Source: Gammaproteobacteria bacterium
Lineage (GTDB): Bacteria > Pseudomonadota > Gammaproteobacteria > Pseudomonadales > Azotimanducaceae
Direction: 5' to 3'
DNA: 9,743 nt
Assembly (NCBI GenBank): GCA_002694945.1
Contig: NZNP01000111.1
Span: 6,319-16,061, forward strand
Below, piece after piece: positions 7,136 to 9,743 of this stretch. The notes below the pieces were generated by a model, which saw only the letters and a list, made by a program, of their open reading frames with translations, had not been told where the DNA came from and did no database searches. Position 1 is the stretch's first letter, and every line of letters starts with the position of its first letter. The position numbers and the translations under genes were made by a program.

Positions 7136-8656
7136 ATGAATAAGCTAGGGCTGGCCGCCGCCATCTTTTTGTCTTCGGCTTCTGTCATGGTCCTAGAGAT
7201 CGCGGCAGCCCGACTTCTGGCACCTTACGTGGGTATGTCCATCTACACCTGGACCTGTATTATCGCTACGATCCTGGCCGGTATGTCAATTGGCCACTGG
7301 TTTGGTGGACATCTATCGGAAACGGACCCCACAAAGATCAACCGTCGCTTGGCCATACTGTTCGGCGCTGCGACGTGCAGTGTGATCCTGGTACCATTCG
7401 TTCTCCGGATCGCTGCACCGCAGCTTCTTGTCGATGGCGCACCGTTCCTGGTCAGCATCAGCGTCCTGACAGCGCTATTGTTCTTCTTACCAAGCGTCCT
7501 CATTGCCTGCGTAACACCGATGATTACAAAGATGGCTATCGACGCTAAACCCGAAGCACGCGGCAGGACGTTAGGACGCATGTATGCGCTGGGTGCGCTG
7601 GGAAGTATCCTCGGCACCGTAGCCGCCGGTTTCGTTTTCATCTCCTGGATCGGGACCGCCGGTACAATCCTGAGCGTCGCAGCAGCGTTGGCTATCATGG
7701 GGGCCGCGTTTGCAGTTACTGCTCGACACAAGCTAACCATCAGCATCGTCTTAGCCCTTCTCGTCATTGCTGCGGTGGCTACGATCCTCGGCCGCACGGC
7801 CTTCGCGAGCGTGTGCCTCGAGGAGAGCCGTTATTACTGTATCCGGGTCGTGGATTTCGTCGATCCCAAAGCGACCGAGGCGCGTCTCATGGTGTTGGAT
7901 CACATGGGACATGGGATCAACGAGCGTCACGACCCCACCGCTCTGCATAGCTCCTATGTGGAATTGACTCACGAGATCGTACAACAACGGTTCGGCCATA
8001 CACGCGATCTACGATCATTCTTCATCGGCGGCGGCGCTTACACATTGCCGCGCACATGGGCCGGCCGTTTTCCGGATGGACGGCATACGGTCTCCGAAAT
8101 CGATCCGGCGGTGACCCGCACCGCCATCCACCATATGTGGTTTAAGCGCCACCCCTCTATCAAAATAATCCATCAGGACGCGCGCCGAATCCTTCAGAAA
8201 CAACCGCGGGAACCCCTGTTTGATGTGATTGTTGGAGACGCGTTCCACGACATTTCGGTGCCGGCCCATCTTGTAACTGCGGAGTTCGCTGGTGAAGTTT
8301 CCGCTCGGCTCTCCAAACACGGGGTTTATATTCTGACCATTATCGACAGCCACCGCGAGCCGGCATTTCTGCTTGCGCAGGTTCGGACACTATCCGAATT
8401 CTTTCCTGCCGTTGAGGTCTGGTCTGATGTTGCCCAGGCCTCGTCGGGAAAGCGCCTCACCTATCTCCTGGTAGCCTCACGCGCGCCGGTCCCCGTGGCA
8501 CGGTTGGCATCCAGCCAGTTCCCCAACCGCGTTTGGGCCCGGCAAATTCTCACTGACATCGCCGGTCGCCTGGGCCCGGCCGACGTACCTATCCTAACCG
8601 ATGACTTTGCGCCGGTTGACCGGTTGCTACGCGATGTCTCGGCGTTCGGGGATTAG
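7136..8656 (+). CDS. Membrane protein fused to a spermidine-synthase-like methyltransferase-fold domain
   Basis: This 506-residue protein has two parts. Residues 1 to about 222 hold several hydrophobic helices, starting with LEIAAARLLAPYVG at 20-33, typical of the fused MFS/spermidine synthase family. Residues from about 228 onward form a Rossmann-like aminopropyltransferase domain with the nucleotide motif FIGGGAYTLPR at 296-306, an acidic SEIDP at 320-324, QDARR at 347-351, VGDAFHD at 366-372, and a closing LTDDFAPVDRL at 487-497 common in this family. The biochemical activity of most fused members is unknown; polyamine synthesis should not be assumed. The ATG has GAGG (7122-7125) ten bases upstream. 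It is divergent from the transporter, and tusA follows 92 bases after its stop. An in-between hairpin leaves open whether they share a transcript. Confidence 0.8.
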   Translation: MNKLGLAAAIFLSSASVMVLEIAAARLLAPYVGMSIYTWTCIIATILAGMSIGHWFGGHLSETDPTKINRRLAILFGAATCSVILVPFVLRIAAPQLLVDGAPFLVSISVLTALLFFLPSVLIACVTPMITKMAIDAKPEARGRTLGRMYALGALGSILGTVAAGFVFISWIGTAGTILSVAAALAIMGAAFAVTARHKLTISIVLALLVIAAVATILGRTAFASVCLEESRYYCIRVVDFVDPKATEARLMVLDHMGHGINERHDPTALHSSYVELTHEIVQQRFGHTRDLRSFFIGGGAYTLPRTWAGRFPDGRHTVSEIDPAVTRTAIHHMWFKRHPSIKIIHQDARRILQKQPREPLFDVIVGDAFHDISVPAHLVTAEFAGEVSARLSKHGVYILTIIDSHREPAFLLAQVRTLSEFFPAVEVWSDVAQASSGKRLTYLLVASRAPVPVARLASSQFPNRVWARQILTDIAGRLGPADVPILTDDFAPVDRLLRDVSAFGD

Positions 8657-8664
8657 GCCTCCCT

Positions 8665-8675
8665 TGAATAATTCA
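8665..8675. promoter_or_regulatory. Perfect 11-base palindrome upstream of tusA
   Basis: TGAATAATTCA is a perfect inverted repeat about a central A, in an AT-rich stretch (8664-8698) just after the membrane protein stop. It resembles the ATTC/GAAT half-sites bound by ArsR-type sulfide or sulfane-sulfur sensors. I find no well-spaced -35/-10 pair around it. Confidence 0.35.
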
Positions 8676-8703
8676 TATTTTTATACAATGTTATAACCGT
8701 CAG

Positions 8704-8721
8704 GACACTAGAACTGGTGTC
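8704..8721 (+). repeat. Hairpin in the tusA leader
   Basis: GACACTA and TGGTGTC can form a seven-pair stem (one G-U) closed by a GAAC loop, ending 27 bases before the tusA start. There is no T-run after it, so it is not a standard intrinsic terminator. It may be an operator dyad or an RNA structure at the 5' end of the tusA message. Confidence 0.35.
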
Positions 8722-8748
8722 AGCGTCGGGAACGACAGTGAGGCAAGC

Positions 8749-8973
8749 ATGGCCACTCAGACTATCGACACGTCGGGAATGAACTGCCCGATCCCCATCC
8801 TGAAGGCAAAAAAGGCGATCAAAACCATGGACGCCGGTAGCACCTTGGAGGTCATCTCTACGGATCCCGGCTCGGTTCGGGATTTTGAGGCTTTCAGCCG
8901 TGCGACGGGCAACGAACTTTTGGAATCGGTGGAAGAGACCGGCGTCTTCCGGTTTGTCATCCAGAAAAGTTGA
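8749..8973 (+). CDS. tusA: TusA-family sulfur carrier protein
   Basis: This 74-residue protein is a full-length TusA. The sulfur-carrying cysteine C13 sits in GMNCPIPILKAKKA (CPxP motif), and the second half shows STDPGSVRDFEAFSRATGNELLE with a final FRFVIQK strand, as in the family. TusA passes persulfide sulfur between cytoplasmic proteins: in tRNA thiolation in enterobacteria, and to or from rhodaneses, DsrE-type proteins and sHdr or Dsr enzymes in sulfur oxidisers. The surrounding thioredoxin, transporter and lipoate-assembly genes favour the second role here. The ATG is preceded by GTGAGG (8739-8744) four bases upstream. No neighbouring rhodanese or DsrE gene is visible. Confidence 0.92.
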   Translation: MATQTIDTSGMNCPIPILKAKKAIKTMDAGSTLEVISTDPGSVRDFEAFSRATGNELLESVEETGVFRFVIQKS

Positions 8974-8980
8974 TCGCCCT

Positions 8981-9013
8981 TTGATGGCCTCGCCAAAGTT
9001 CCAGATCCATCAA
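8981..9013 (+). repeat. Inverted repeat after tusA
   Basis: TTGATGG (8981-8987) and CCATCAA (9007-9013) are perfect inverse complements 19 bases apart, starting eight bases after the tusA stop. The position suits transcript termination or 3'-end protection, but no T-tract follows, so an intrinsic terminator is not supported. The rest of the gap to 9192 holds only a small palindrome, TCGAAGGTTCGA at 9097-9108, and no gene that I can see. Confidence 0.3.
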
Positions 9014-9192
9014 CCGTCCCTTGAAGCAGTTGTCGCCTAAACAAATGGTATGACGAGCAAGCAGCTTAGCTAACCCGCTGGTTTTCTGATCCTTCCTCGA
9101 AGGTTCGATATGCGTCCCTTATCAAATATATCTGAGGCATCCCCAGTCCCACTAGCATTGTTTACATCGTCGTTCGCATGCAATGTTAGATA

Positions 9193-9743
9193 ATGGCGCA
9201 TCCCACTTACTTCGATGTTATTGATCATCATGCGTTACTAAGGGCGTTTCCCATCGGCACAGCGTTTCTTGAAGGCCGCACGCGGCTGAGCCGTGATGAA
9301 CTACACACCATGCAGGACGCCCAGTTCCGCACCTGCATGAAGCGCGGCTGGGAGATACCCTTTTACCGTCGGCTCTGGTCTGCACGCGGGATTGAACCGG
9401 GGGATATCAAAGGCATTGCGGATATTTCCAAGTTACCAACTTACGATAAGACCGACATCATGCGCAGTGTCGAAGCGTATCCCCCCTTCGGCGATTTCCA
9501 CGGCATGGAAAGCTTTAGCGATACGCTCGAGAGCCGGCCGCCGGTTATTCTTCACACAACTAGCGGCACCACAGGAACGCCGCAACCGCTTCTTTTCGGT
9601 CCAAAATCCAGGGAAGTGCAGAACATTCTAATGGCGCGGGCCTTCATGTTACAGGGACTGGGGCCAGGGGACATGGTCCATTCCGTGCTTGGTTTTGGCA
9701 CCGTAAACGGTGGGCACTATGTCCGCGAAGCGATCAATCACTA
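9193..9743 (+). CDS. Phenylacetate-CoA ligase (PaaK)-family AMP-forming enzyme, N-terminal part
   Basis: The first 183 codons of an adenylate-forming enzyme are present; the rest lies beyond the right edge. The pattern fits PaaK-type ligases: an N-terminal helix region with RLSRDELHTMQDAQFR at about 31-46, the WEIPFYRRLW segment at 53-62, LPTYDKTDIM at 81-90, and the ATP-binding loop TTSGTTGTPQP at 122-132. Members activate aryl or other carboxylic acids to CoA thioesters through an acyl-AMP. The ATG at 9193 is the first possible start, since an in-frame TAG ends at 9189; no clear Shine-Dalgarno precedes it. It is 219 bases after tusA and may be a separate unit. The acid activated cannot be told from this part. 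Confidence 0.85.
   Translation, partial: MAHPTYFDVIDHHALLRAFPIGTAFLEGRTRLSRDELHTMQDAQFRTCMKRGWEIPFYRRLWSARGIEPGDIKGIADISKLPTYDKTDIMRSVEAYPPFGDFHGMESFSDTLESRPPVILHTTSGTTGTPQPLLFGPKSREVQNILMARAFMLQGLGPGDMVHSVLGFGTVNGGHYVREAINH

Noticed and set aside
7243..7797. 184-codon open frame on the minus strand
   Set aside because: It is antisense to the membrane helices of the fused protein, and its Ala/Thr/Arg-rich product reflects GC-rich codons read backwards.
9097..9115. GGTTCGA resembling a tRNA T-loop
   Set aside because: The flanks cannot form a T-stem, and no anticodon arm or acceptor stem is found around it.

Overview
The window reads as chromosomal DNA of a proteobacterium, most likely an alphaproteobacterium. 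That rests on codon use, the gene families and GC-rich genes split by short AT-rich gaps; no RNA gene is present to place it further. It is densely coded: nine genes, two cut by the window ends, and no gene-free stretch over about 220 bases. I see no mobile element, CRISPR array or RNA gene.

Region 1 (1-5088, minus strand) is one tightly packed operon transcribed right to left: a luciferase-like flavin monooxygenase, an AurF-type diiron oxygenase, an AcuC-like zinc deacylase, a radical SAM protein of the LipS1/LipS2 lipoyl synthase type, and a FAD-dependent reductase resembling geranylgeranyl reductases that fits LipT. Three of the four junctions are 4-base start/stop overlaps; the fourth is a 22-base gap with its own ribosome binding site. 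The order lipS1-lipT is, as I recall it, the one found in lipoate-assembly clusters linked to the sulfur-oxidising heterodisulfide reductase-like (sHdr) pathway, where lipS2 follows. That gene would lie just off the left end.

Region 2 (5089-8973) carries sulfur-handling genes. A periplasmic SoxW-like thioredoxin (plus) converges on a YeeE/YedE-family transporter (minus), which is divergent from a membrane protein fused to a spermidine-synthase-like domain (plus), followed by tusA, a cytoplasmic sulfur carrier. Two of the intergenic regions share the octamer TGAATATG at promoter-like positions and a third holds a related perfect palindrome, suggesting a common repressor.

Region 3 (8974-9743) is a short spacer and the first 183 codons of a phenylacetate-CoA-ligase-family adenylating enzyme that runs off the right end.

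Taken together: thiosulfate or a similar species may be imported (YeeE/YedE), periplasmic thiols kept reduced (SoxW), sulfane sulfur carried in the cytoplasm (TusA), and a lipoate-dependent sulfur-oxidation system maturated (LipS1/LipT). The sHdr enzymes and lipoate-binding protein are not in this window, so that pathway is inferred. The most unusual part is the coupling of two different oxygenases and a lysine-deacylase-fold enzyme to the lipoate genes.
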